Source: Diphasiastrum complanatum (taxonomy: Eukaryota > Streptophyta > Lycopodiopsida > Lycopodiales > Lycopodiaceae). Taken from it: a DNA stretch of 64,000 nucleotides. Positions 1 through 11,863 of this stretch are shown one piece after another; within the stretch, counting starts at the first letter, position 1; the number at the start of each line of letters is the position of its first letter. The notes under the pieces were generated by a model that was not told where the DNA came from, searched no databases, and saw only the letters and a list, made by a program, of their open reading frames with translations. A program made the position numbers and the translations under genes. The DNA lies in assembly GCA_029204225.1 (NCBI GenBank), contig CM055103.1, positions 23,678,663 through 23,742,662 of the forward strand, written 5' to 3'.

Positions 1-1220
1 AGAGCAACGCAACATATGACAAGCCATCGAGAATGGTATGCTCATGTCCCAAAGGATAATAGAAAGAAATTAGATGGAAATTCGTTCAAGACTATTTTTG
101 TTGGCTATTGCACATTTGATGCAATGTATAGACTTTACAACATAGGCACCTGTAAAGTTTTGACTAACAGGGATGTGACTTTTATCGAAGATCACTTCAT
201 TTATTCAAAGGGCAAGGACCAGATGTAGTCTACAATTTTTGACCTGACAACATATATTTATCAGAAGGTAATTTCTATTCTTTTTAGTAGTCACCCTGTA
301 TAGTCAGACTTAGAAGAAAAACAAGAAGCTGCAACTCAGGAGCAGCCGAATCAGCCAACACAAAGTCAAGTTTCACAGCTTGAAACTTCGACTAGAAGAT
401 CAACAAGAATTTGAACTCAGCCTATCTGATACACTGATGAGTTTGCTCACTATTCTATTCAGGAGCCAACCTACAGTTGATGAAGCTATGTCATAGGCCG
501 ATTCATATCCTTGGAAAGAAGCAATGGATAAGGAGTACAATTCACTGCCAAGGAACAATACATGGATTGTCACCAAGCTACCAGCAAATAGAATAATCAA
601 TTGCAAATGGATCTTTAAATCAAATATAAAACAGACGATAGTATCTACAGAAGAAAAGCTTGACTCGTGGCCAGGGGATTTCCTCAGATTTCCAATATCG
701 ACTACTTTGAAACTTTTAGCCCAGATGTATATTTCAAAGCTGTTAATCAATTCTTTGTCATCATCACACTTTATGTGGATAATACGTTGCTGTTTGACAA
801 CAATATTGCTCTGACAAAGGATACGAAGAGGATGCTATCCCAAGAATTCGAGATGACAAATCTTGGAGCACACTATTGTCTCGAGATACAAATCCATAGA
901 GACAGAAGTCGAAGACTTTTCTATATCACCCAGTAGAGGTATTTTCATAATTTGCTGATGAAATTAAATTTCATGAATTTCAAGCCTGTACATGATCCCA
1001 TGGATCCAGGTCTCAAATTATCCAAGAAACCATGCCCTCATACCAATGAGGAGAAGGCAGAAACGAAGGGGTATATGATACCAATCTATTATCGGGTCCC
1101 TGATGTATGCAATGATCTCGACCAGGCCAGATCTTGCATACGCCATCAATTCTTTGAGTCAGTACATGACCAATCCTGGCATGATCCATTTGAAAGCTCT
1201 TTTTAGAGTAATCAGATATG
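1..1220 (+). pseudogene. Ty1/copia pol fragment (integrase C-terminus to reverse transcriptase)
   Basis: Conceptual translation shows, in order, the copia integrase C-terminal signature (IFVGYCTFDAMYRLYN, then VTFIEDHF), a hydrophilic linker, the RT start (NNTWIVTKLPANR, CKWIFK), a remnant FETFSPDV block, a YVDN box where YVDD is expected (about 773-787), and the RT thumb with LSQYMTNPGMIHLKALFRV (about 1133-1205). Frames change several times and stops interrupt it, so it is a dead copy. Part of the RT fingers/palm is missing around 715-740. The element runs off the left edge of the window. Its RNase H appears to resume at about 4005, after a gypsy-derived block. Family assignment is firm from motif order; exact junctions are approximate. 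Confidence 0.85.
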
Positions 1221-2193
1221 TATGAGCTGCTGTCTATTTGCATGGGTTTCCTCGTACTATCTTTTTTGATTGGGATAGTAAGGTTACATCCATACTCTGG
1301 ATAGAGCTTATGCGTATCTTGGATGTACAGCTTTTTATGAGTTTTGCTTATCACTCTACTTCTGATGGGCAATGTGAGGTCCTTAACAGGATCCTTGAGG
1401 ATTATTTATGCCATTTTGTTACTCCTTCTAAGAAGGATTGGGATCAACATCTATGTTTAGCATAGTATAGCTATAACAGCTCTATTAGTACCAGCACAGT
1501 CCCACCATTTTTAGTATCTCATGGCTATGCACCTCTTTTACTTGGCATTCCTCTTCCTCTTGAGGATACACTTGTGACACTTGCATCCTTTCTATCAGGT
1601 GCCAGTGAACTTATTACTTGGGCCAGTTCTCATTTACAACATGTTCAACAGCGTTTTCAAACCTCAGTTGATCGCCACCGCCACCATGTTGAGTTTCAGC
1701 TTGGAGATATGCTTTATCTATGCCTACGGTTTTCACGTCATCATTTTGTCCAAGGCCATGCTTCTACTAAAAATCTTGCACCATGTTATTAGGGGCCTTA
1801 TCGCATTTTGGAGGTTCATAGTCCAGTTACATATCGCTTATAGCTTCCTGCTTCCACATGTGCCTATGATGTATTCCATGTCAGTCTATTACATGCTGCT
1901 ATTGAGGATGATGCTCCTTGTGATGTTGAGTTTCCTATTGCTCCCGAGTTGTTTCCATTTTTACCTGCTGCTATATTACAGATTTGTCTATACCATAGTC
2001 GACGTCGCCGACAGATACAATTTTTGGTTTAGTGGGATGGTCGTCCTGTTGAGGAGGCCACATGGGAGCCTATTGATGTATTTTATCATACACCATCACT
2101 TGCAGATCAGGCTCGTGCTCTTGCTACACTTGTTGATTCCTCTACATCAGATGTTGTTCTAGATGTTGATCCTCCAGGGCTTGCTGCTATATG
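1221..2193 (+). pseudogene. Ty3/gypsy chromovirus pol 3' part (integrase and chromodomain)
   Basis: Starts abruptly inside a gypsy integrase core (HGFPRTIFFDWDSKVTS, then SFAYHSTSDGQCEVLNRILE). It continues through the SLSGASELI-like region and the GPY-type segment (QRFQTSVDRHRHHVEF, LGDMLYLCLRF) and ends in a chromodomain-like stretch, WDGRPVEEATWEPID, near 2036-2080. Several frameshifts and a TAG before WDGRP make it non-coding. The abrupt start directly after copia RT sequence marks a junction at about 1221. The upstream RT/RNase H half of this gypsy element is absent. Confidence in the chromovirus class comes from the W-E-P-x chromodomain signature. Confidence 0.8.
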
Positions 2194-2640
2194 ATCCACT
2201 TTCTTTTCCATAGTTGGGTCTTATTTTTGTGTCGAGGAGAGTTACGGACTTGGTCCATTTACATTTACTTTACTTTATGCATAAGCAGACCTTGGGCCTT
2301 ATTATTCATTATTTGGACATTTGGACATATTACTGGAGAGTGGGGGCCTTTTTGGAGGGCGCACTATTATCCCTCCCAATTGGGCTCTTGCCATTGGAAG
2401 CTTCCTTTTTAGGGTTTCCTTTAGGCTATACATAGAGAACTTGTGTCATTTGTTATTTAGTTGATGATATTCATCTCTTTCTTTAGTCTCCTTAATCTCT
2501 CTTTCCTGCTTTCTAGGGTTAAGTCTTGCTTATGTGATGCTTTCGTAGCTTAGCTCTAGATCAATTGTGATTTCATTCGTAACTCCCTATGCTACCTAGA
2601 ATAGCAATTGACCTCCTATTCTTGTATTATAGTAGTCAAA
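2194..2640 (+). other. 3' untranslated/LTR-like gypsy sequence
   Basis: No credible coding sequence. Pyrimidine-rich stretches and a 'gtgtcgaggaga' purine tract about 40 bases after the chromodomain suggest 3' UTR or LTR sequence of the preceding gypsy fragment. I could not pair it with a second LTR in this window. Confidence 0.35.
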
Positions 2641-2830
2641 CACCATGCAAGTGCTCCTATGTCCAATTATAGGTATGGGCCCTCATATGATTATTAATTA
2701 ATTTATCAGCCAAGCCCGGAATGACGAGGCATAACCAATAACAGCATACATTGGAGTGATCGACTATCCATGTCAGGAATTATTCCGAATCCCACATACT
2801 GGACATGGACGTAACATTCTTCCCCCCTTA
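2641..2830 (-). repeat. Gypsy LTR edge with polypurine tract, minus strand
   Basis: Read on the minus strand, a purine tract (taaggggggaagaa, 2817-2830) is followed at 2816 by TGTTACGTCCATGTCC. The same arrangement, 'ggggggaagaa' then TGTCATGCCATGAC, opens the chromovirus LTRs at 12728 and 18111. This therefore looks like the 3' LTR start of a related chromovirus in the opposite orientation. The far end of the LTR is not defined; the shared 'gggccc...taattaat' words near 2675-2700 support homology. Confidence 0.5.
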
Positions 2831-4004
2831 AACCAGTTTTGTCCTCAGAACGAGTAACTAGGGAAGATCCAATTTGTATGCTTTCAACTCTTTCCCATGA
2901 ATCATTATTCTCAATCTGACCAACCAACCTAATTAAGCACTCAAAGATAGAACTATTTCTCAATTGTTTATTTCTGATTCAGAGTACTCTTTTAGGGTCC
3001 AAAGGTACATCGAGTGATAAGTTCAATCCTTAGTCTGACTTCAATATCAAATAAGTACCTAGAGATGGAAAAATTCTTAAATTATCTATCTCTGCAATGA
3101 AGTACTATATCGACCTTTAGAAGCACAGAAACAGATAAATTTTTTTATGCTCTAATTCTCTCCAATCTAGTAACATCACCTTCATGTAACCTCAATTTAT
3201 ATGAATCCATGGGTGAAATGTCACTTTTTATTGGAAATCAATGTTCAAAAGTTAAAGATCCAAATAATTATAGTCCAAGACTATCCACAATTACTTGTAT
3301 ACCTATCATAAATGCTTCTTGGTACCAATTCACTTCGAATTTTTCAAAAAACTAAGGTACAACCATTCATCCTACCAAAATCTCTAGGAGATCCATCAAG
3401 GTAAAAATGATCATAACTCAGTTCTGAGTACCCTAGATACTCTCTTAAGTGAAGCACTCTATTCCTAGCAACATATACAAGGAAATAACAACCATCAATC
3501 CTTGATAGACTTGTCTGTCTTCTAATTAACTGGAGATTTAGGTTGAAAATAGTACACAAGCATCCCTTGACTACAATCTATAGTAGAATTTCATCCACTA
3601 AAATAAGCAAATTCCTCATAAGTAAACAAATTACTTAACGAAAATTCCTGTAAGATTTACATAATCTCAAATATGCACTGAAGTAAAGAAATTTAGAGTT
3701 TAACTAATAGATCGAAATCCTTGATTCATTTACTTGATCAAGAATTACTCATTATTTTAAGAATCCTCACATTTTCTTATATTTTTTTTGAGGACCTTTA
3801 AGTATCAATCTATGATCTGTCAATCATAAATATTTAGAATCTTATGATTTGTCAGTCATAATATACATGATTCCAAAACCATATTTAATTATTAAAAAGT
3901 ATCGGAGTATATGCACAACATACCACTCAGAAAATGTAAGAAACATTCTGAAATCTTTTCCACAAAGAAAATGACTGGATTTCAAGAATACTCTTCCAAC
4001 CTGA
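2831..4004 (-). other. Degenerate AT-rich gypsy internal sequence
   Basis: About 1.2 kb between the minus-strand polypurine tract and the resumption of copia RNase H. Minus-strand frames hold a short peptide ending SLVTRSEDKTGLRGEE just before the tract, typical of a decayed gypsy pol terminus. The rest shows no domain I recognise and no long frame. I infer gypsy debris, not a host gene. Confidence 0.35.
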
Positions 4005-4548
4005 TTCTTAACCAGATTATGAGTTCCAAATTTGTGATGTTAATTCATCCGATATCCATACACTTCATGGATATATAGATGCAAATTGGGAAGGCGATGT
4101 TGACACCAGAAAATCGACTTCTAGATTTGTCTTCCTACTCAACAATGGTCCAATATCTTGGAATAGTAAAAAATAAACCTCCATTGCAATGTCGTCTACA
4201 GAATCTGAATACATTGCAGTCTCTTAAGCTACCAAAGAGGCAATTTGGTTGAGAAATTTACTATCTGATATTGGTCTCAGACAGTCTGCTCCAACAATGA
4301 TACAAGCTGATAATCAGAGTGCTATTGCATTATCTATCAATCCTAGATTTCATTCTAGGAGTAAGCATATCAAAATCAGATATCACTACATCAGGAGCAT
4401 GATAAACAACAAGGAGGTAAGTCTAAAATTTTGCAAAACCCAGTACATGGTAGCTGACATATTTACAAAGGGATTGAATCAAGAAGTACACAAGAATTTT
4501 TGTGCTATCTTGAACTTACAAATCAAGGCATTCAAGGATCCAGATTAA
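4005..4548 (+). pseudogene. Ty1/copia RNase H C-terminal part
   Basis: Translation gives the copia RNase H sequence HGYIDANWEGDVDTRKSTS, then SSTESEYIA, then ADNQSAIALSINPRFHSRSK and MVADIFTKGLN, the canonical 3' end of copia pol. A stop interrupts the first half; the second half (4249-4548) is open and ends in TAA. The RT thumb ends at about 1220 and this segment supplies the next expected domain, so both probably belong to one element split by the 1221-4004 block. The DANW motif carries the catalytic Asp normally seen as DADW. Confidence 0.8.
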
Positions 4549-5281
4549 GGGCGGGGGGGGGGGTTGTTGGATTTCTATCCTCTCCATCCCTATTCTTTGC
4601 TGATCTAGATCCATTCATTAAGCCATTGTAAATAATTGTATAGTCGCATAGTCTGCAGAATTCCAAAGAAATCAGTGACAGTATAGTCTGACTTGTCTGA
4701 AGTTCCCGACATCGAAGTCTCTGACTTTTGGGCCCGAGGTCTTCGACTTCTCAGACGTGCCCGACTTCTGAGCCTGACATAGCTGAAGTCGACTTTTGAA
4801 GACATGAGAGCAGCACTCGACTTATCCGAAATCTCCAACTTGTCCGAAGTCTTTGACTTCTCAGCCTTGTACGAATTCAGAGTCCAACATCGAAGTTTGT
4901 CGAACCTCCGATGTCGACTTCTTCAAAAGTCGATGTGATGTCCCAACTGCCAAAGGTCGATGTCATCAAATTGGTGGCTCAACCATACTTCACCACGACC
5001 GGACACAATCTCATGATATTGTCCGAAGGCGACTACCAACAGCATGTAGTGCCTTAATCCTATTTATAAATTACTCATTAATCATTCTTTTAATTGGTTA
5101 GCCATGTGTATATATACAATGACTTATCAGTTGCTTTGGTTAAGCTCCACAAATACTAAACATCTAGAGCACAATTGTTTTGTTCTTTCTCTCTGTTATA
5201 TTCGAGTATTGTCTTAGGAAGAACACAACTTTGTTTGCATTCAGACTGTATTTTCTACACGACTAATCAACTAATGTTACA
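4549..5281 (+). repeat. Polypurine tract and probable copia 3' LTR
   Basis: Immediately after the pol stop lies a G-rich tract (4550-4563), then TGTTGGATTTC at 4565, a typical copia LTR start. A TATA-like 'gtatatataca' near 5107-5117 would suit the U3/R boundary. A candidate end is '...aatgttaca' at about 5281. No 5' partner LTR lies in the window, so the right end is tentative. Confidence 0.5.
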
Positions 5282-5445
5282 ATAATCTAGGTTTTGTATG
5301 CTGAATGCTTATTTCTTTTCATGTTCAGATAGATCTATGCTAGCAGATAAATCTATTCATAGATTAAACTGTTATTGTATGACTAATAGCATCTGTCGCT
5401 CTAAATCACCGCACCTAAAACGCTTCCACAAAGCTAAATCTGTAA

Positions 5446-5690
5446 TCAAGGTATATGTGCATGGCTAGGGGATTGACTCAGTTGATCCAGCGACTTCGAA
5501 GCTGTGATTCGATAGGACAAACTTCGAGACATCGAAGCATTAGAGGAGTTTTGAGTTCCAAAAAGACCCTTTAAGAATTCGTGCAAGATGTCTTTTTTAT
5601 TATTAGGTCCATGTGTAAGAAAAATTTGAGAAAAAATATAAAAAGAATCTTTACAAAGGGTCTTTTTCTCTAACATATGGTAGTTGGTAC
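5446..5690 (-). repeat. Dispersed repeat shared with 45485-45860
   Basis: On the minus strand, words such as 'gaccctttgtaaagattc', 'cttacacatggacc' and 'gcacgaattcttaaaggg' recur on the plus strand at about 45505-45570 and 45812-45860. In the second copy about 225 bases separate the two halves. Both copies sit in decayed LTR-element sequence; function unknown. Confidence 0.6.
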
Positions 5691-6021
5691 TAGACCGAAG
5701 GTTATAAGATACTCTTAGAGATAAGGGCTATGACTTTAAGACTCGGACTTAGGTTAAGTTATACAACCACTAAAATGGACATTTATGAGGAATTGTTAAC
5801 CCCATGAGCAGTCTTGGAATATGGCTTGAGTAGTACCAATATAGGAGTAAGTGTCAACATACGTTCATTCAGTCCCTAGGCGTGAGGCCTAGACTATGGG
5901 ATGAGCCTATGCATCCTCCAAGACTTAGGTGTGGCATCGCCTAGATTGGAGGTAGTTACGATGGTATGTAAGAAGTTTGTTAAGGTCTTAATTGAGTGAT
6001 TTTGGATGTTGGTTATGGGAT
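5691..6021. other. No recognisable feature
   Basis: AT-rich intergenic sequence between the dispersed repeat and the duplicated NPF block. No coding or structural signal found. Confidence 0.4.
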
Positions 6022-6606
6022 AACTCCTACTCAAGAGTGAGTATGGAGTTCGCACTTTGGTTGAGTTTGGTTATTCACATGCCCTTTTCCCTCTTATTCT
6101 TCACTCTCAAGTTTGGGCTTTTGAAATATGTGTCTCAAACAAAATTATTGTTAGAATTATGCATTCTAGTAAAAGTAAAACCAAGCATCACTAATGCAAG
6201 CCCTCGTTGAAGATTTGAGGAGAGCTTCTTTATGATGCATTATTTGGTCTCTAGATTTCCATATTTTTCACAAGGTCATAATATGCATAATTTGTTGAGT
6301 AAAATTTACGACTTCTTGCTTGAAGTATCTTGAGTCCTCAAATAGTACATCCAAATCAATGAAATATACAAGCAAAATTGAGTTTATATTGAATTTGTTG
6401 CTAATTGGAAACTAATAGGAGAGTAACCTTTAGAACAAGGCTCAGCTTATTGTACTTAAATCATAATATAAAATCAAAACAACTCAAGGTTTTGAAAAAA
6501 GAGTCGAGAGATTGGAGAATACGAACCTAGTTCTCAACATAGTATCATTTTGCTCAGCAAAAGAAAAAACATAGTACAAGCTTGATCATATGCTCTTATT
6601 CAACGA

Positions 6607-9600
6607 CTACCAGTCAATGGTTTCCAAGGTTGTCTCCTTTTTTGGATCTATGGAAGACCTTTTATATCTATAGAAATATGCAACCACTAGGAAAATCAAG
6701 AAATTTCCTAGGGACATGGCACTCAACAACCAATAAAAGCGATCTAGCTGTCCTAGGTTGATGTTTTCAGCAAGCCAAGGTGCATTGCCATGGAGACCAG
6801 TCTTTTGGTGCACAACCTTCACCACCAAGCTCGCAATGAAGCTGCCAATGGCGTTGGCCGTGTAGACATAGGACGTACCGATGCTACGCATCCCATCTGG
6901 TGCTTGGCAATAGAAAAACTCTAGTTGTCCCACTAGGAAGAACACCTCCGCCACACCCAAAAACATATATTGCATCGAAAGCCAAAACGCGTTGATGGGC
7001 ACGACTTGCTGAGAGTTGGTTGCCACGTGGGTGGCCCAGGCAACGCGGCGACGGTGGGTCTCGAAAAGCGCTGCAACAATTGTCGCCATGATAGTCGCTA
7101 TAAGGCCAATGCCCATTCTTTGCAACATGCTGATGCCACGTGGATTGTGGGTGACACGTCGGAGAAGGGGTACTAGAATGACGTCATAGATGGGCAAGAG
7201 TACTAGGACAAAGATTGCAGTGATGATAGGGATTGTTGCAGAGGGGACTGTAAAGTGAGGGCCAATCTTCCTATTCATGGTGTTGCCTTGCTGCACTGTG
7301 AAATTGACCAGGGTTTGGGTGACAGTTTGTGGGATGAAGCAGACGAGCCACACTGGGATCAACTTCACCAGGGCCTTCACTTCCTCAACTTGTGTCACTG
7401 TGCACAGGTGCCATGGGTTGATGTAGTTGTCCTCCACTGCACCATCCCAATCTGTTATCACTGCTGCTTTGTCTAGGAATCTGCATATATTGCAACAGGG
7501 AGCCCAAATGTCAGTGTTTATGTCAAAACAGATGAGCATTTATGGAGCAACTAAACATATAATCAATCTACTGCTTCAGTCCATGCTTTAGTACAGCTTA
7601 AAATCAATGGATGAGTCTAATTTGGAGTGCAAATCTAGATCATGTGAAGTATTGATGTGGATTAGCAAGAGGACAAAGTACACGAAATCAATAGGGAACT
7701 TATGCTAAGTGCTTGATTCTTGTCCATGGTTTTTAAATTGAAACATATCACCTCAAAGGCCTCATAATTACTAAATCTTGTATCCAAATATTTTTTTCGA
7801 TGTTAATGCATGCAAGGAAGAACAGTTACTAGTATCTAGGCTGAAAATATAGCTTCATCTAACAATAATAGTCCTATCCAATGGTCTAGCAGATTTCAGA
7901 AAAGTGTTGAAAGAAAATTACCTGCTCAATTTAGTTATAGGTATAGGCTTACTTATTCGGAATAAGGCAGATTGTGCAACAGCTTCAGGAATATGCTGTT
8001 TAGAAGCTGGGAACAAAGGTTAACAAGACTAGTTTGGATTTAGCAGAAGAGAAACAGAAATTTATAGATGCATCAACTAAATCAGAGGAAATTCAGGCCA
8101 TTATAATGGCTCTCAGATATGACTGGAAAGAGCAGACAAGTCGTATGTAAAGTGTTTTACCTCAAGAAATTCGTGTGGGCTAGCTTGCGGCTTCCTTTGA
8201 TAGCAGAAGGCTTGTCATATACTTCGTACAATTTTGCTGTATCCTCTGGGAGAGTAGCGTTTATCTTCCTTGTCACTGAGACAATTACTTGGGCTATTCG
8301 AGTGAGGGGACTTCCACTTGGAAGCCGGTGTCGGTACAGTGGTGTCCCTGCAACGTATAAAGTGATCGATATTGCCACAGCCATCGCCATTACTCCGAAT
8401 CCCCAGCCCCAACCAAAACTTTCCTGAATATAGACGATAACAACCAGGGAGAAACATATGCCCACTGTAAGAAAGAAGAAGAACCCATTGAAGAACCTTC
8501 CAAGGAGATTTTTTTCTCTAGTAAGAGCCACGTCAAATTGATCAGCTCCAAAAGGAGACACACATGGCCTGATTCCACCTGTTCCCAAAGCAATTACGTA
8601 GAGTGCGGTAAAGAGAGAGAGAGCCTGCAAAGTGGAAGGACGCTCACACCCTACGGTGAAAAGCTTTATTTGATTGCATCCAGCGTTAGAAGGTCTCAGA
8701 GTTGGTACGATTCCAGATATAGTCAAAAGCACAAGGCCCTGCATCAAAGCATATATCTCAAAGGCACACTCGATTCCATCATATTAAAGCGACTATTTCC
8801 AAGCAAAATATTACTTCACTCTTCAAAAGAATTCGATAACAAACTACGGAAGTCAAACAAGATCCTGAAGGCTCTATCACGTCATAGCTAGAATCAAGCT
8901 CATCTAGATATACGTACTCATAATTCCTCACAGACAAACATATCAAGGAAGTCTCAGCATTGGTTACGTGAGCATACTCTGTGTGCAATTGACAAATTAC
9001 TCTCTCAAAGATTTCTCTGAATCTACCGGCAGTATGCATGACTTGGCTATGATTACCGCAATGAGATTAGGGGAGCATCTGACTGATTTTGAACCTACCA
9101 ATAGATAGATCAAGGAAAATATGACAATCGTCCAGTAGCGACCTAGGTAAGAATCTGCAATGAAAGCTCCAACTAGAGGCAGAATTTGAGCTGCTCCAAG
9201 GAAATTCGTGACGATCGTTGCTGCCTCTGAAAATTTGTAGTGCATGTTGTATGCCAGGTAGTTGATAAAATTTACTGCTAGCCCATAATATGCCATTCTT
9301 TCTGTAATCTCATTTCCTGTTTCAACACAACGCAAAGTAGGTGCTAGTTTTGTCAGATATATTCATTCTTTTCAACAGACGCCTCCTATTCAGACCTGTT
9401 TCTTTCACTACTTATGGACATTAGATGAATTGATCAATTGGTAATCGTTCCGAAATTTGGCTAGACAGAGCCTAGAGGTAGAGCATTCATACCAAAAATA
9501 AACATGGAAGCCTTCCAGCCACCAGTACTGAGATATTTCTTAGGATCCATAGGCTTGCCATGAATATCAACTGGTGCAAAACCTATGGAGAGCTTGTCCA

Positions 9601-10001
9601 AGTCCCTAGATTTCTGTTGCTGTTGATCCAACGAGAAACTTTTTTCCTCCTTGGAGGACACAAGAATTGAGTGTCAATCACAGACATTAATGATACAGAT
9701 AGACTACGGTAGACAAATTTGGCAGTCATTTTCTCAGCCTAAAGTAATAGTATGGCACAGGACCCAAATAAAATTTGTTGCTTTCTACTTTCCTGAACAT
9801 CATATCAGTACTCACGAATTCATTACAATCGACTATAAGCTACTTCGGCTACTCTACTTTCTACTAACACGTAGTTCTCGCTCCCAAGATCCAGCTCCAA
9901 TTAAACACTTAAGAACAATGCTTGCAGAAATGCCTTCATGCTCAAACATATAAATTCACACTACCCGCTATATGACCACTCAATGTGCGAAGACGTACCA
10001 T
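6607..10001 (-). CDS. NRT1/PTR family (NPF) proton-coupled transporter, intact five-exon gene
   Basis: Plasma- or vacuolar-membrane major-facilitator transporter of the plant NPF family; members carry nitrate, peptides, hormones or glucosides, and the substrate cannot be read here. Proposed coding exons (minus): 10001-9999 (ATG only), 9649-9493, 9316-9099, 8738-8161, 7480-6607. All boundaries are GT-AG. The sum is 1830 bases, giving 609 residues plus TAG, the usual family length. Visible family marks: GGWKASMFIFG, the proton-coupling ExxER motif (EITER, in EITERMAYYGLAVN), GAFIADSYLGRYWT, GTGGIRPCVSPFGADQF, FLDKAAVITDWD and CTVTQVEEVKALVKLIPVW after the central hydrophilic loop, then hydrophobic helices to the C-terminus. 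Intron phases 0/1/0/2 keep the frame open throughout. No ATG lies in frame in the second exon; its frame opens at a GTG, so the ATG-exon model is preferred. Neighbours are repeats; the inverted copy at 51.7-54.2 kb is broken. Confidence 0.9.
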
Positions 10002-10097
10002 TCTTCCGAATCAGTGACTTCCTCTTCTCAGTCTCCAGCTCAAATCTGCAATGTGTCCTCAGGTGTAACAGCCCTTATCAGAACATAAATTCAAGCT

Positions 10098-10104
10098 TTA
10101 TACA
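10098..10104 (-). promoter_or_regulatory. Candidate TATA box of the NPF gene
   Basis: The minus strand reads 'actgtataaagcttg', about 100 bases upstream of the proposed ATG at 10001. The same TATAAA context is kept in the inverted copy (about 51770-51777, 'actatataaagcttg'). A second AT-rich candidate ('tttataataaaag') lies about 100 bases further upstream. Choice between them is inference. Confidence 0.45.
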
Positions 10105-10267
10105 GTCCCTGCAAGCTTCTCTGGGATCAAGTACGTCTTACGTCTTCCAGCAGCAGTAGCATCATCACTAATTTAACAGTAGAGATAGTATTCCGAGGAA
10201 TTCTTTTATTATAAAGAAATGAGAGAGGGAATTCTGAATGAGGTACATTTATGCTTGATCTAGGAAG

Positions 10268-10640
10268 ATGAACCAAGAGACATATGTACTAGCTCATCCT
10301 AAATTGGCGTGATCATGAGGGTACTGCAGGATGCTGGCCCAGCAACCCCAAGGGTCACACCCTCGGGCAGCCGTCCAAGCATCCAGCCATACACTAGTCT
10401 TGGAATTTTGATAATCTCTATGATTATGTATTACCTAATGATGATGATGATGATGATGTATTACCTAATGGCCATTATGAGTCCCATTATCGTAATGCCT
10501 TGTGCTCAGGTGTCCTTTGTATTTTGGGACCACCTCTAGGAGCATAATGTCCATCCAATTTTCTCTTTCCTAGGAATCTGTCATTCTCTGGCTGTCCACA
10601 TCCACATTCCACCACAAACGTAAAAAAATTTGCGAAAAAA
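10268..10640. repeat. Intergenic sequence with ATG microsatellite
   Basis: An (ATG)n run of about seven units at 10437-10459 is flanked on both sides by the word 'tattacctaatg', so the microsatellite expanded inside a small duplication. No gene seen. Confidence 0.6.
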
Positions 10641-10862
10641 AAAGGCAAAAAATCGAAAAAAAAATGGTCCACGCATACGGCCGTACGTACCATACGGCCA
10701 AAAAAACGAAAAAAAAAAACCCTTCGCACAATGGCATTACGTAGGGGAAGGCCCGAAGCTCTCGGGCCTTTCTTGCTAGTCGGGGCCTGCCCGAGGGCTC
10801 CCGCCCTCGGGCAAGGGCCCTCCCAGCAAGGAAGGCCCTCAGGCAGGGCCGTCCCCCCCACA
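10620..10862. repeat. A-tract then GC-rich foldback sequence
   Basis: Poly-A tracts interspersed with 'cgaaaa' words and the palindromic 'acggccgtacgtaccatacggcc' segment (10678-10700) lead into a very GC-rich block. That block holds a perfect 8-bp stem, CCCGAGGG ctcccg CCCTCGGG (about 10791-10812), and further cccgagg/ccctcggg pairings with 'gaagctctcgggcc'. The composition is unlike both flanks, suggesting a small inserted repeat. The open frames here are low-complexity and not credible. Confidence 0.5.
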
Positions 10863-11040
10863 TGAATAATTAGGACCAGGCTGTTTGGCCCATTATCATA
10901 AATAGGTTGTTTGGAATCGAATCGAATTATTTATCGTAATGACCTGGCCAATTGAACGTTACATTACATGATGTATTTATGGGCTCTTTCTTTTGGAGCA
11001 CTCACTGGGGCATTCTTTCTCTCTCTCAATATGCATGGAA

Positions 11041-11078
11041 TCTCTCTCTCTCTCTCTCTCTCTAGGCAGACATCATAG

Positions 11079-11126
<48 letters not shown>

Positions 11127-11198
11127 CTCTCTCTCTCTCTCAGCAAGCAGCAGGCTGGCAACTCAATGCGCTCTCTCTCTCTTGCGTAGGCAGTAGGC

Positions 11199-11280
<82 letters not shown>
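11041..11280. repeat. (CT)n microsatellite cluster
   Basis: Three long CT runs are separated by related spacers such as 'gcaagcagcaggctgg' and 'gcgtaggcagtaggccg'. They give spurious Ser-Leu and Arg-Glu frames on the two strands. Expansion by slippage is the simplest reading. Confidence 0.95.
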
Positions 11281-11281
<1 letters not shown>

Positions 11282-11863
11282 CTTCCCAATAGGCAACGGA
11301 GCCTTGAGCTGTCTCTCTAGGTAGCAATGACATCAGGGGCTAGCTTTCTCTCTCACACACACATCATTTGGAAGCAGTTTGAAAAAAAATGAAATTTTTT
11401 TGGGGACCATATAATATGCAAAATAATATAGGGCCCAAAAAGGCCATAATCAATCGAAGGTCAATTCCGTATAATTGATTTTGCATGTCTACGAAGGTGG
11501 GGCATACCCATAAATTAGAATTATGCTCATCTTGTAGGTAATAACCCAGATTCCGTGGCGACATTTAATTTGGTGGTTGATGGCATAAGGACAACAAAAA
11601 AGACAATCTCGCTAGGTCAACAACTTCATTTCATATTCACATAAAACATCTAATTTTGGAAAAAAGAATTAATATACTCATACTCAAGGCTTATAGTTGG
11701 CTGGTATCACCCCTACAATACCCAGGCCGACTGATACCAGCCACAAATAAAAAATAATAATATTCATACCCGGCTAGTATCAAAATTTTAGTAAAAGTAT
11801 AATACTAGGAACTGGCTGGTATTGAAAAAATCAATACCCGCCCAACACTAGCTAATAAACTCT

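Larger units (their letters stand above)
6022..10267. repeat. Inverted duplication, arm 1 (NPF locus)
   Basis: This block reappears in reverse orientation at 51652-54764. Homology begins at 'ttcctagatcaagcataaat' (reverse strand from 10267; forward from 51652) and ends near 'gtaggagtt' (about 6022 and 54764). Arm 1 keeps the complete transporter gene. Arm 2 is shorter by about 1.1 kb because of internal deletions. Confidence 0.9.

Noticed and set aside
1581-2162. 193-codon Leu/Tyr-rich membrane-protein-like frame
   Set aside because: Out-of-frame reading of the gypsy integrase and chromodomain, which are visible in another frame.
9461-9661. GTG start for the NPF protein
   Set aside because: Plant genes rarely start at GTG, and an ATG exon with good donor and acceptor sites gives the same frame.
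10964-11296. Open frames encoding Arg-Glu or Ser-Leu repeats at the CT runs (also at 14349-14600)
   Set aside because: Pure products of the (CT)n microsatellites; no flanking coding signal.
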